Source: Nitzschia sp. pyKryTriq1
Taxonomy: Eukaryota; Bacillariophyta; Bacillariophyceae; Bacillariales; Bacillariaceae
Direction of reading: 5' to 3'
DNA length: 64,000 bases
Assembly (NCBI GenBank): GCA_956465555.1
Contig: OY101119.1
Span: 372,001 to 436,000 of the forward strand
Positions 52,085 through 62,944 of this stretch are shown here, piece by piece. The position numbers and the translations under genes were made by a program. Positions within the stretch are counted from its first letter, which is position 1. Every line of letters begins with the position of its first letter. The notes below the pieces were generated by a model. The model was not told the origin of the DNA and did not search any database. It saw nothing but the letters and a program-made list of their open reading frames with translations.

Positions 52085-52894
52085 TTTTTCCGAAATCGAA
52101 TCGATACGAGACACGATATCGAATCGATGTACAGATGAAGATGGGTGGGCCTTCAATCTCTACTGCCTGTCAAAGGCAATGCTATGGCCGGTACGAAGAA
52201 GAAGAAGACAACGACTCCTCCTTTGCCCAATGCCCTTCTACAGTACCCCGAATGAATACTGTACTCGAAATGAGGAGAGAAGCTACATATCAAACAAGGT
52301 TTTCCGGTGCCCGGTCGGTGCCACTTTGAAAATTGGATCTACAGTACTCTAGCTACAATAATAGCGTAGACGCGCGGACGGAGACCTCGGTCGGACGGAG
52401 CGGGACGTGCGAGGAGGGGCCGCTCTCTACGATGAGTACTGGGGGTACCAGTACAGTATCGTACACGTACCGGTACTACATACACAGCTCGTCGCTCTCA
52501 AAATGCGAGCCGCCGTGGCGGCGGCCCCGCGCGCTCTCCATCCAGCGGCTTGCGCTTTTTTGTGCGATTTGAACTCGTGAATGACTGTCTACTTCTCATT
52601 CACCAACGAAATCCCACGTTAGCGTCTTGCTGGCCATCCGTTTTGGACGCGCCCTCGCGCTCTGCAACAACTGACATATCCAACGCTCGACTGCTTTTTG
52701 CCATCATCGATCGGCGTTGTTATATGTTGTTGGCACCTGCAAGCATCAAGAACGATCGCAGTAGATGGGAAGGCAAAGATATACACTTCATGTTCATCTT
52801 GTCGGTGGACGCCTTCCTTGCAATAGTAAATCCTGCTGCTGTCTCCATTCAGTCATCTTGGTTCTTGTTGCTCGTCTCCTCTCCAACAACCACC
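52085..52894. promoter_or_regulatory. Divergent promoter region between the SET gene and the amino-acid permease
   Basis: This 810-bp spacer serves two outward genes. It has GTAC-rich DNA at about 52440-52480 and a G/C-rich block (52500-52545). The frame of the permease stays open upstream to 52550, but without an ATG in a convincing context before 52895. Confidence 0.5.
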
Positions 52895-54708
52895 ATGGCT
52901 GCTGCTAAAAATACCACTGATGGTTCCTCGATCATGACGACGGCGAGCAGGAAGAAACCACCGCTGCTTTCCACAGCCCTCTTCCTTGTGGTGCTCCTAG
53001 CAGTGAACCACCGAACAGTCCAAGCCCGATTGCCACCGGTGCCATCGACCGTTGCCAAAAATGTACGAGGAGGGGGAGGAGGATACCGAGGAGGAGGATC
53101 GTCAACGGCCGGAGGAGGGTGGAATCCTCATGATGATGATGCTACTGGTGATGCATCATCGGCGATAGAAAAAGGATCATTATGGGATGACGACGAAGAG
53201 GAGGAGGAGGAGGAGGAGGCTACCAGTACCACAATGCCTATTATTAGTGCTGCTACCGCCATGACCCCCAAGGGTGGTGGTATTGTTGGTGTTGGTGTTT
53301 CTGGGGCCTACCCACCACCCACCGCCAACATTGACGATGGCGCATCGATCCCCACCGAAATTTTTAATCTCGTCAAGAGTATTGTCGGGGCAGGAGTGTT
53401 GGGTCTTCCTGCAGGTATGTACATGCTACGATAGGAACACCAGACAATCAGACTGTTAGAGTCTAAGTACGACTAGTGATGAAGCGCAGTATGGCGAAAC
53501 AACATTTCTCACCCACTATTTCGTGTTGATTTCTTTCTTTCTGTCTGTCTACTCCTAAAGGCATTGCCGCCTTTGGTGGTACTTCCATGGCGTTGATCCC
53601 CGCGGTGACTTTGATGACGTTGGCAGGACTCTTGAGTGGGTATTGCTTTTCCTTGATCGGACGGGCCTGTGCCTACACTGGAGCCAAATCCTACCGACAA
53701 GCCTGGGAACGAGCCGTGTCTCCCAAAACAGCCTGGATTCCGGCGGCCGCCTGCTTCATGGTGACGTCTTGTAGTGTTTTGGCATACAGTATGATTTTGA
53801 GTGTCACATTGCCGTCCCTCGCGAGTGCCTTTTTGGGTGTACTTATTACTCGAACGCAAGCGTTGGTGGGAGTCACGACAGTGGCCTTGTTGCCGCTTTG
53901 CTTGATGAAGAGTTTGAAATCATTGGGACCCTTTAGCTTGGTGGGTATCATGGGAATGTTCTATACTTGTATTGCCATGTTTATTCGATGGATGGATGGA
54001 AGTTATGGAGTCACTGGTCGCTTCATCCGAGATTTGCCGCTAGATTTGTCTCCGCGTTTTGGTCGTCCCGAGGATCTAGGCGATCTATTGAATCCCAACA
54101 TTTTCTTGTTGGTCAGCATGTTGAGTACGGCATTCATGGCACACTACAATGCGCCCAAGTTTTATTTGGAGCTCAAAAACAACACACTCCGTCGATACAA
54201 TACAGTAGTGGGGGTATCGTTCTTTGTCTCGCTTTTATTGTTTGTGGCCGTGGCGTCCTTTGGATTCGCGACCTTTGGAAAGGCATGCTCCGGTCTGGTC
54301 TTGAATAATTACTCGACCGACGATAAACTCATGAGTCTCAGTCGCGTCGCCGTCGCCGTGAGTCTCCTCTTTTCCTACCCATTGGCCTTTGGAGGAGTTC
54401 GCGATGGTTTGCTGGATTTGCTCAAAGTGGAGAAACGCCCGGATTCACTCTTGAATACCATCACGGTGCTCCTCTTGACGATGATTACTGGATTGGCGTA
54501 TGCCTTGACGGATCTTCGAAAACTCTTGGCCTTTAATGGCGCGACATGGGGAAACGCAGTCATCTACTTGCTTCCCACCTATATGTTTATCCAGTGCGCG
54601 AAGAACCTTCGGCCGGAACTGAGAAAGGAAGTCCCGATTGTCGCGCTGACAGGTCTAATAGGATTGGCAATGGGATTGCTGGGGACGGCAATTGCCGTCA
54701 GCAGCTAA
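52895..54708 (+). CDS. Amino acid/auxin permease (AAAP, SLC38-like) transporter, two exons, 555 aa
   Basis: Proton- or sodium-coupled amino-acid transport is expected from the family. Exon 1 (52895-53414) starts at MAAAKNTTDG in a CACCATGG context. Exon 2 is 53561-54708. The 146-bp intron (GTATGT...AAAG) splits the first core helix, and the joint reads VGAGVLGLPAG-IAAFGG, the diagnostic AAAP TM1 motif. The N-terminus is unusual: a hydrophobic stretch (LLSTALFLVVLLAV) that may be a signal peptide, then Gly-rich and Asp/Glu-rich runs before the transporter core. The core shows about eleven helices (YCFSLIGRACAYTGAKSY, PFSLVGIMGMFYTCIAM, FGKACSGLVLNNY). The membrane used (plasma, vacuole, plastid) is not clear; the leader suggests entry through the ER. 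Confidence 0.88.
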
Positions 54709-55163
54709 TGACTGTCTGCATTGATTGTGTGACTATATTCGTTTGATTTTTTGTTATTTCCCCTATCTTGCTAAAGACGTACTCATAGTAGACATTCCTA
54801 CATCATAGACCATGTAAAGTGCGGTATACATTGCCCAATAACTTTGGTGGAGCTAATCTTAGTATTCTGCTTCACTTTCAACTCTTCAGGAAGTGTTGAC
54901 AACTCTTCAGGAAGTGTTGATGGCATGTCGCGTCCTATCAGTAGAAAACGCGGAGGGTTCTGCTGAAGCTGAGACTGTGCCGCCCCGTACTAGTCCGAGA
55001 AAGCAAAAATGGCATTTCCGAAAAGTGCACGAGGCGTGAGATCCTGGCAGTATGACACTCGTGCAGTATCCGTGGTCTCACGAATATCACACTAGCATCA
55101 ACTTCCATGCATTAAAATCGCAAAGCTATTCTTTCCCTCTTGTCCCATTTTTCTTTTGAGGTC
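54709..55163. other. Convergent spacer with a 21-bp tandem duplication
   Basis: Non-coding 3' flanks of two genes. CAACTCTTCAGGAAGTGTTG (plus A) is present twice head to tail at 54879-54920. Confidence 0.55.
54879..54920. repeat. Perfect 21-bp tandem duplication
   Basis: Two adjacent identical 21-bp units in a non-coding spacer. Confidence 0.9.
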
Positions 55164-56960
55164 TCAAACGCTGAGGCATTCCACACCAAAAGGTACAGCA
55201 GTGCCATTGGTCCCTGGGGCGCCCACACATTCACAATACACGTCTGAGACGTCCCCTCTAGCATCCTCGCGCTCGTGGCAAATGGCTAAATCTCCACAGG
55301 GATTGAACGGCTCAAAACACGAGTTTATGGTAGAGTCAGGACAGTCATCATTTTCGGAAACAACGGAATCATCAGGACAGCGGCAAACAAACCCATTGGC
55401 ATTATTGGCATCCTCATAGCAGGCTGAGGCGACGCCTCTGCAGGGTGTTCCTGTGACCAAACATTTTGAGCCCTCTGCAAAGCAGCGTCCCCTAGCGTCT
55501 TCGATTGGTGCCTCCGGCGGACAGACACATATTCCTTGTTCGGCGTCAAGCACCTGGCCTGGTAGACAAGTAACTGTATCGATGCCACAAGGTACATCAA
55601 AGTCAACTTCTTCTCCATTGCCGCATTCGCACATGACGCCACCTTTCTCAAGTTCCCAACAGCTGGCCAAGCTTCCACATGGCTGCTGATCGCAGGAAGT
55701 GATCTTCACGTTCCTGTACTCATGGTAAATCTTGGGGGCGACGATTTCTCCCGATTCACGAGATTGAAAGCTTTCACCCAGAGGGTTACTCTCATCATTT
55801 GTCTGTAGTGCGAGGACTACGGTGCCTTGTTGAAGCAGACGGCCGTGGCGACGACCATTTAACTCTGATAGAATCAAGTCCGTAATTTCGACATCGAAAA
55901 CGTCCGTTTCATTGGTAAGGGTGAATGTAGAACCTTCTACCATCCCTTCTGTCAAAGAGCTATTGATCGCATTCCATGTCAATGATTCAATGTCCAGATC
56001 TTCCAGCAAGCCGAGACGGCTGACAGTTATGGATGGGGACGGGTTGGAAAGGACTTCTCCTGCATGGACCAGACGAAGGAAGAGCAAGCTTTCAACGAGA
56101 ACACTGTCAATCTCTGGCGGCAACTCTGTCAAGTTAAATTTCAGTAGAATCACAGAGCTGGCGTTGGCAGTCGTAAGAACTTGCAAGATTTCACTTGTGC
56201 CAAAGGCTAGATCAGCAAATTCTTCTTCGTCTGTGACGTAAGTGTCCGCAGTGGCAGGGAAGAACGTCTTGTTTGGGTCTTCCGTTGGTGAAACCGAGGG
56301 CGATGCAGTAGGGGCTTCTGTGATATTCACGACTTCCGGAGACGCGGTTGGGCTACTGTCAGGACTGCTTCCCGGTGAGGCAGGTGAGGCAGGTGACCTG
56401 GGAGGGCCACCAGGAGTAACAGCAGCCAAGCCTTCTGTAGTTGTATTTTTCTCGTCGCCACCATTAGCCATGAGGAGCGCAAAGAAAACAACAGCAAGAA
56501 TGAACCAACAGCAACAACAAAGACTCAAGACTAGCGTTGTTGGACGCTTGTACTCGGATTCATATCCTCGATCCTTGCCTTCTTCATCGCCATACGGCTC
56601 GTCAGCATACATTTCCTCGTCTCCTTGTCCATCATCATACTCGGAAGACTCTTCCCTGGTGCTGTGATCGTAGTCTCTGGGAGTCTCTTTGTCGTAGGCT
56701 CCTGCCTCGAGATCCTCGGCTTGACTGCCGTCTTCGGACGACTCTTCCTCTTCGGACGACTCTTCCTCTTCGGACTCGTCGACCTCATCGTCTTCTTCGT
56801 CCTCATTTCCTTCTTCTTCGCTTTCCTCTTCCTCCTCATCGTCCTCACTTTCTTCGTCTCCGCTTTCTTCTTCGCCAACTAATTCGACGTCTTCTTCACT
56901 GATGCTATCTTCCTCGCCATAATCATCTTCGAACGTGTTTGTATTTGTCTCGTATACCAT
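55164..56960 (-). CDS. Single-pass membrane protein with DNRLRE and Cys-rich EGF-like ectodomain, 598 aa
   Basis: Start at ATG 56960 (MVYETNTNTFEDDYG). Residues 1-135 are extremely acidic and Ser-rich and should be cytosolic. One membrane helix lies at about 140-163 (LVLSLCCCCWFILAVVFFAL), with a Cys cluster that may be palmitoylated. Outside come a Pro/Ser-rich stalk (SPASPASPGSSPDSSP) and a DNRLRE-type beta domain at about 228-412 (FFPATADTYV, AFGTSEILQVL, ILLKFNLTELPPEIDSV), a fold often linked to polysaccharide binding. The Cys-rich tail from about 418 (CDQQPCGSLASCWE, CRCPDDSVVSENDDCPD) resembles EGF-like repeats. Many NxS/T sites fit a glycosylated ectodomain. A role in cell wall contact or adhesion is plausible. 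Orientation is type II (no leader before the helix). Confidence 0.78.
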   Translation of the reverse strand: MVYETNTNTFEDDYGEEDSISEEDVELVGEEESGDEESEDDEEEEESEEEGNEDEEDDEVDESEEEESSEEEESSEDGSQAEDLEAGAYDKETPRDYDHSTREESSEYDDGQGDEEMYADEPYGDEEGKDRGYESEYKRPTTLVLSLCCCCWFILAVVFFALLMANGGDEKNTTTEGLAAVTPGGPPRSPASPASPGSSPDSSPTASPEVVNITEAPTASPSVSPTEDPNKTFFPATADTYVTDEEEFADLAFGTSEILQVLTTANASSVILLKFNLTELPPEIDSVLVESLLFLRLVHAGEVLSNPSPSITVSRLGLLEDLDIESLTWNAINSSLTEGMVEGSTFTLTNETDVFDVEITDLILSELNGRRHGRLLQQGTVVLALQTNDESNPLGESFQSRESGEIVAPKIYHEYRNVKITSCDQQPCGSLASCWELEKGGVMCECGNGEEVDFDVPCGIDTVTCLPGQVLDAEQGICVCPPEAPIEDARGRCFAEGSKCLVTGTPCRGVASACYEDANNANGFVCRCPDDSVVSENDDCPDSTINSCFEPFNPCGDLAICHEREDARGDVSDVYCECVGAPGTNGTAVPFGVECLSV

Positions 56961-57655
56961 TTTGTTATTATCAGTCAATCGCACAAGTAGTAGAGTAAAT
57001 CTTTCTGAATGGGATGTGGTCGTTTTTCTAGAGTGTATTGTTTGCTGGGTAAATAAGTCCCAACATCATTATTTGATAGTGCTACAAACTACCGGTACAT
57101 ACAGTACATAACGAAGACTGGAGGTAGGGGATAATGTAGCAGTCTATTATGCGTGGCACTTGTAATCTTCGTACTGGCACAGCACTCAGTACCAGTACTG
57201 TACTCGTTGTCCCAACAAGTTCAAGTACGCGCACTTAAACGCGAACAGTGAAACTTAACGACTGATCGTAATTTTTCGAGAACTGGTCATCCGACGATAC
57301 CACAGTGACCGATTGAAATGTCTTGGTCCTTTTGTTAAATAATGATCTTTTGCTTGAATTGCCCAGGAGTCATTTTGATATTTACCAGTTAAATCACCAT
57401 TCGCACGACTTGAAACTGACTCAGCAGACTGGGGACTGACCGTTTCCCGAACGGACGACGGGCAGAAACAAGCAAACCACCACCACCGCACAATAAATAC
57501 ATATATACCGGTACCGGTATATCGCTTTTCCATCAACTTTATGATGTGCTATTTTGATCAAACGAAGAATACTGAACTCAACCAAATGACAAAGACACAT
57601 TCCTTCCAGCCAACCTAATACCATCTTCCAGCAATCAATCCATCAATTAATCAAC
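56961..57655. promoter_or_regulatory. Divergent spacer between two unknown-function genes
   Basis: Holds GTAC-rich DNA at about 57090-57215 and a palindromic TACCGGTACCGGTA stretch near 57508-57521. No gene recognised. Confidence 0.5.
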
Positions 57656-58399
57656 ATGGGAAAGAAAAAGTCCAAAGTTTCCAAGTCCAAACAGGCCAAG
57701 GCGGCGTCAAAGCAAGCCCACAAACGAAACATTCCGTCGTCGTTGGGTGGCGTTTCCATGTCCAAGGGATTGTCGAGTAAATTTCAGCAACAACAACAAC
57801 AAATGGGTAACAACAATAAAAAATCTCTCTTGGTATTAGAAAGCAAGAGTAAATCCATGGCAGAAGTATCTACATCATCGTCTGCCGCCGCCGCCACCTT
57901 TTCCAACAAATTCAACAAACCCCGCGCGAAAAAAGTCTTCTTGTCGTCGTCACCTCCACCGATCACCGGATTCGGCGCCCAGAAAAACGACAACATGTCA
58001 ACAACAATAATTAAGAATCAGCAATACGATGAACAAGCCGACTTTACTCGTCAAATGGCGTCTCTTCACGAACGCCAGGCGGCCAGCCGCAATGCAGCGT
58101 CGAAACAGCCAAAGAAGAAATCGACTCTACTTCAAGCGGGGGGAGCCGTTTCCACGTTGGTACAGTCCTTCCAACCAGCATCATTTACCGTAGAAAAGAC
58201 GACGACCGACTTGTTACATGAAGCCGTGGGTCAGATGGAAAGTATGGAAGGTGTCGGACTGTCCTCCCTTCCAACTCCGGTTCGAAACAACCAATCTTGG
58301 GCGACTATTAGTCTAAAGCCAGTCCCGAACACTAGCAGCAACCCGTTTGCCGCCTTAGAAGAAGACGACGAGGATTCGGACAACGAATATCATGTATCC

Positions 58400-58445
<46 letters not shown>

Positions 58446-58597
58446 CGAATAATACATTCTTTCAAATGGCACCCGCCTCATTCACTCTTTTGCCACGAAC
58501 GACACCGACCCCAGCGACGACGCCGCTCCGAGAATCCCAGTTTTCGCCACCGAATGGGCATGATGATGGTGACGGTGACATTGACCCAGATCTATGA
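57656..58597 (+). CDS. Basic low-complexity protein with poly-Asn run, 313 aa
   Basis: I do not recognise a family. It begins MGKKKSKVSKSKQAKAASKQ, strongly basic and likely nuclear or nucleolar. Gln- and Ser-rich runs follow. A more conserved-looking core lies at about 125-225: DEQADFTRQMASLHERQAAS, TTDLLHEAVGQMESMEGV, NQSWATISLKPV. An acidic stretch (LEEDDEDSDNEY) precedes poly-Asn (about 248-263) encoded by pure AAC repeats. The C-terminus is Pro/Thr-rich and ends in Asp/Gly. One exon, first ATG. Confidence 0.7.
58399..58443 (+). repeat. AAC trinucleotide run encoding poly-Asn
   Basis: About fifteen AAC triplets in frame; pure, so likely polymorphic in length. Confidence 0.9.
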
Positions 58598-59030
58598 GAA
58601 GAAGACAAAGGCAACGCACCTGTACACGTACTGGCAGTTTTCAGCTGCAACGCAAGAACAGAATCAATCATGCTGGCCGAAACAGTATTCCTCTCGAAAG
58701 ACCCAGCACGACAACACTGTTGAACGAAAGGCACCAACATTATGGATCCGGTATGTACAGCAAAGAGAAGATGAAAATCCCTGATATTTTTTATTATCGA
58801 AGCCGAGCTGTATATCCGGGCAGCCGAGACTTTCTTTTCCTTGTTCGGCTGGACGGAAAACTTCCTGTTGTTACTTTTACTTTTTTAAACTTACAACCAA
58901 TGTTATGCTACTACTGTCACTCAGTCACTCAGTTTTCTAGCAACAGTAGAATCTAAAAGTCCTCAACTTCTACTAGTGACTGCATGGGCGATATTCTAAC
59001 AATAGAAATCCTATCACGACCAAGACCCAT
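58598..59030. other. Convergent spacer
   Basis: About 430 bp of 3' flanking DNA for two genes. Short repeat TCACTCAGTCACTCAG near 58918-58931; otherwise nothing recognised. Confidence 0.45.
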
Positions 59031-61712
59031 TTAATACGAGACTCTTGAAGGCATCGCCAGCCGTAAGTGGGATAGGGATAGGGATCCTTCTTCTTCTAGT
59101 TCCTGGTTGTTTTCAGGCACGTGTTCCTCTTCGGTTGAATGGAGGCTATCCGCCATCGTAGCGACGGAATTCATTCTCTCCACCCCAGGAAAGTGGGGCG
59201 CCGACGAAGAAGCGGGTCGCGGAATAGCGCGTCGATTCGTTCCCGAGGGCGATGGCAGTGGAGAGATGGGTTCGGCTCCCATATAATCCGATGCTTCAAC
59301 CTCTTGCGGGGTATTCTCGGGCACAGGTAAGAGGGGTACAATCGTCCTGTTGAGCTTATCATAGAGGTCTCTGAATTCGCCTATACCCTTGGTAGTTTTG
59401 ACACAATCTTTTTCCAAAGCTTCCTTTTCTTCACGAATTCGGTCCGATTCCAAATCGAGTTCCCGTTCCTGGCGTAAAAGCTTCTCAATCTTCATGTTAA
59501 GAGTGGTCAGAGAATCTGGTGGCCCTTCATTTTGCATCAATGCCTTTCGGATACTCCAATTTGTGCGTTGTAAATGAATAATTTCCTCACGCTCCGTCCA
59601 CACGTCGCGGGTAGTACGCTTGATGAGTTTTTTCGTCTTTTTTATTCTCTTTTGAAGAGCCTCGATTTGAAGTTCATGCTCGGGCCGCACAGGGGCCGGC
59701 GGCTTTAAATATCCAACGTCCAAGTCGCCGATACTTATGTACGAGCTGTTGAAGTCGGTCACGAGCTTGGACGTGGAATAATCTTTTAATGATGCATCCG
59801 TTTTCGAAGACTGGACAGTCGATCTCGAGGAGTTTAATTCACTTTTGAGTGTGAACGCGGTCGATTTGGAAGAATTATAGTCGCTTTTGTTCGTAAGTGT
59901 GGTCGATTTGGAGGAGTTGAAGTCGCTCTTGCTTGTTGTGAACTGGGTAGAGCCAGAAAGGTGAAGCTGGCTGACATTCAGGGAAGCTTGGCTACCTGCT
60001 GGAATCGTGCGACGGGACCGACCGGGTGATTTCGTAGGATAAGGTGTTTGTAGATGTTGTTGCAAAGGAGTGGCCCCGTCAGAACTCGATCGCACTGCAC
60101 GATGAGGAGCTTCCGTGCTACCCTCCTGGGAAGAACCAAACTTGATTTTTTGTCGCTGCATTCGCATTTGCTTTAAATCGTCCTTGAGACTCTTGACATG
60201 TTCCAACGCATCCTTGTCTAAATTCGATCGTTGGAGCTCAGCTTGTCGTCGGCCAGGATCTGGCTTGCCAATCAATTCGTCCAAAGAAACGACATTCCCT
60301 TGCTGGTTTTGTACCTGCACGATTCCTTGTTCGATTTCGTCCAATGAGGTATTACTGGCGGGATTCACAGAGTCTTCCTTGGCGTTGGGTCTTCTTCCTC
60401 GCCGCGGCGCTCTGGTAGTAGGTTGCTTGTCTTCTATCGGTTCCGCGTTGGATGATTTTTCACGTGATTTACTCCGAGTCCGACGGGGCTTGTCTCGTCC
60501 CTCTGGAGACGCCCTTGAGGACTTATCTCTGGATACGCTCCGAGCCTGACGTGGTCTCTCCCTTCGCTCATGAGCTTGTATGATCGATGCTTGATCTCGC
60601 ACAATCTTGCCTGTTCTATTCTCCTCAGTTGTCGTTTCCGCGGCTTTTAGTCGTAATAGGCCCGCAGCATCAGCGTCAGCAGCCGCCTTTTGGGGCGACT
60701 TGCTCCGCGGACGACGTGGTTTGAGCGATGCCGAAGCACCGGACGACGCCGACGCCGACTCGTGCTGTCGAGATGACTCTCGCTTATTATTACTGCTGTC
60801 TCGACGGGAAGTCGTCGACTTTTGACTACTACTTCGTCGCCGTACCGGTGATAGATCAGCAGTACTCGCAGTAGTACTTGACCGCTCGGCAGGGTCTCTT
60901 TGGGTCTTCGCCATCGCCGTCGCCGCCTCCTCACTCCTCCCCCGCCGCGAAGAACTAGAAGTAGTAGGTGTCGCACTTCGGGCTCGTCGTGGTCGAGGCG
61001 TTTCATCGCCGTCGTCGGTGGTTCTTCCTCCCCGTTGGATGGTGGTCTTGTTGTTACTTTCGTCTGACTTTCGATGGGGATGCCGAGGAACTCTCCGTCG
61101 ATCTACCGAACTGGGTCTTGGTGGCACGGCCGGTGCTGTTGTTGTTTCCGACGCGGCGGATCCAGCACTGGAAGAAGAGTGAGGCTTTTTAATACTGCTA
61201 CTGCTGCTCGGTTTGTTTTCTCCACCCGAAGAACCCGCCGAGGAAGAGGATGGTGGTTTTTGTTTGGAACTGGTCGAGGACCAAGAGAGGGGTTTTGAAG
61301 AACTATTGGAGGTGGACGACGATGGTTTCTTGGTACTACTGCTCCTGCTACTGCTCGGTTTATTTTCTGCAGCAGCAGAACCCGCCGAAGATGAAGAGGA
61401 AGGTTTGTTGGGATGAGCAGGCGGCCCCAAAACCGATGGCTTATTAGAATTCAAAGGAGAGGTAGGAGATGGTCGACTTGTTGTGCGCCGTAATGGTGGA
61501 TCATCATTATCATGTTCATCATCGTCGTCGTCGTCATCATCAGGTGTAACATCAAAGCGCCCCGACACTGGTTTCATAGCAGCTGACAGACCTGTCGGCC
61601 GCGCCCTGGAAAAGGCAGCAAACGCATTAAGTGGTTGTGGTGGTGGTGGCTGCTGCTGCTCAGTGGATGAGGAGGAGGATACCAGTGGCAATCTATCAGC
61701 ATGGTCGTCGTT

Positions 61713-61744
<32 letters not shown>

Positions 61745-62159
61745 GAGATGGACTCCGCACATTTCGAGATAGCAATTTCAATCCTTTCATGACGGGTGTC
61801 AACATGGGCGTCAACGATCCAGAGATATTTCGAACAATGGTTTTTCGGGGACTCAAACTCCGTGTACGCTGCTTCTCCTGCTGCTGCTGAGAAGAAGAGG
61901 ACGATGCCACGGGTGCCTGCTGATGCTGGGAATCCACTGATGCTGTTGTCGCTTCTTTGGCTGTCGCCTTTGTCTTTCGTTTGGTTCTTTCTCGGCTGCC
62001 CGCTCGCTTAGTATTCTTGGCGGATGGTGATGGTGCTGGTGCTGGTGCTGGTGCTGCTGCTGGTGCTGATGATGATGCTCGAACAACTATCTCATCGCTC
62101 AACGACGACATGTGAAACATACCACCAGATTTGCTGGTGTTGCCTTGGTCCTCGGACAT
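59031..62159 (-). CDS. Ser/Arg-rich low-complexity protein with C-terminal coiled coil, 1042 aa
   Basis: No family recognised. Starts MSEDQGNTSKSGG. Residues 1-640 are disordered: Ala/Pro, Ser, Asp runs and many RS/RR motifs (RRRSSSQKSTTSRR, KPRRPRSKSPQK, KPRRTRSKSREKSS). Near 650-700 is a more ordered patch (VVSLDELIGKPDPGRRQAEL, ALEHVKSLKDDLKQMR). Four 14-residue repeats of the form KSDxNSSKSTxxT lie near 735-790. A coiled coil runs from about 823 to 940 (LQIEALQKRIKKTKKLIKRT, IEKLLRQERELDLESDRIRE). The tail is Pro/Ser- then Glu-rich. The layout suits a cytoskeletal or RNA-associated scaffold (inference). The very high Ser content with basic residues suggests heavy phosphorylation. Confidence 0.75.
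59818..59943 (-). repeat. Three 42-bp tandem units in the coding region
   Basis: Units at 59818, 59860 and 59902, each beginning GTCGAT on the plus strand, encode 14-residue repeats with SSKST or SSRST. Confidence 0.85.
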
Positions 62160-62359
62160 TGCTGATTACAGTGCTGTTGGCTGTTAAAACAAGGAAAAGA
62201 ATGGCTCTCTGCTACGGCTCGAAAGTCATTCCTTTTTCTTCCGACAGCTAGTCGTAATTCACTCGAATTCTTTTTGTTTTCGTGTCTCCTTTTTTATGTT
62301 GACGTCTGCCTGCTTTCTTCTTGGATCCTACTCGTACGCCTACACACACTGCTGCTCTG

Positions 62360-62396
<37 letters not shown>

Positions 62397-62944
62397 AGCG
62401 AGCGAGTGAGCGAGCGGTCACTCACTCAATTCAAATACAGTAAACGAAACGAAACGGACCTCGGTAGCAGTAGAAGAGAACAGAGCGAGTATTTCGTAGA
62501 ATAGAGTAGAGAGAAAAGAGCAATAGTAGTTTTCGCCAGATAAAAAAATTCGATTGGGAGTGATAATTCGCGCGTGTATGTGATATGGCGCTGCGTACGC
62601 GCGCAATTTTTTTGGCGGGAGACGGCGGTTGGTATTTGCCGTTACAGCGGTTAAACTAGACTGAGGTCCAATGAGTCGTCGACCTGCGAAGAAGCAAAAA
62701 GCCCGGCATAATGAACGAATTTGAATTTGCAGTGTTTTGGATTTATTGTTGTCAATACTACTGTAAAAGCATACCGGTAGTATGACTTGGGCTTTTATTG
62801 CTGCCGGTACTTTTTATGCCTGAACATCACACATACAGCACGCTACGAGTATTGTGCCGTCCATCGATATAATATTGACAACTGAGAACTGAGACTTAAA
62901 TTTTCTCTGAGTGCTATGAGTCCAGCATTCTATTATCACCTATT
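62160..62944. promoter_or_regulatory. Divergent spacer with AATC microsatellite
   Basis: Lies between two gene starts pointing outward. It contains a pure (AATC)n run at 62360-62395 followed by a GAGCGAGCGAGTGAGC stretch. No coding sequence recognised. Confidence 0.5.
62360..62395. repeat. (AATC)n microsatellite
   Basis: About nine AATC units in the non-coding region upstream of the coiled-coil gene. Confidence 0.92.

Noticed and set aside
52085-52156. Longer N-terminus for the SET protein starting at 52156
   Set aside because: That codon is TTG; the first ATG in frame is at 52084.
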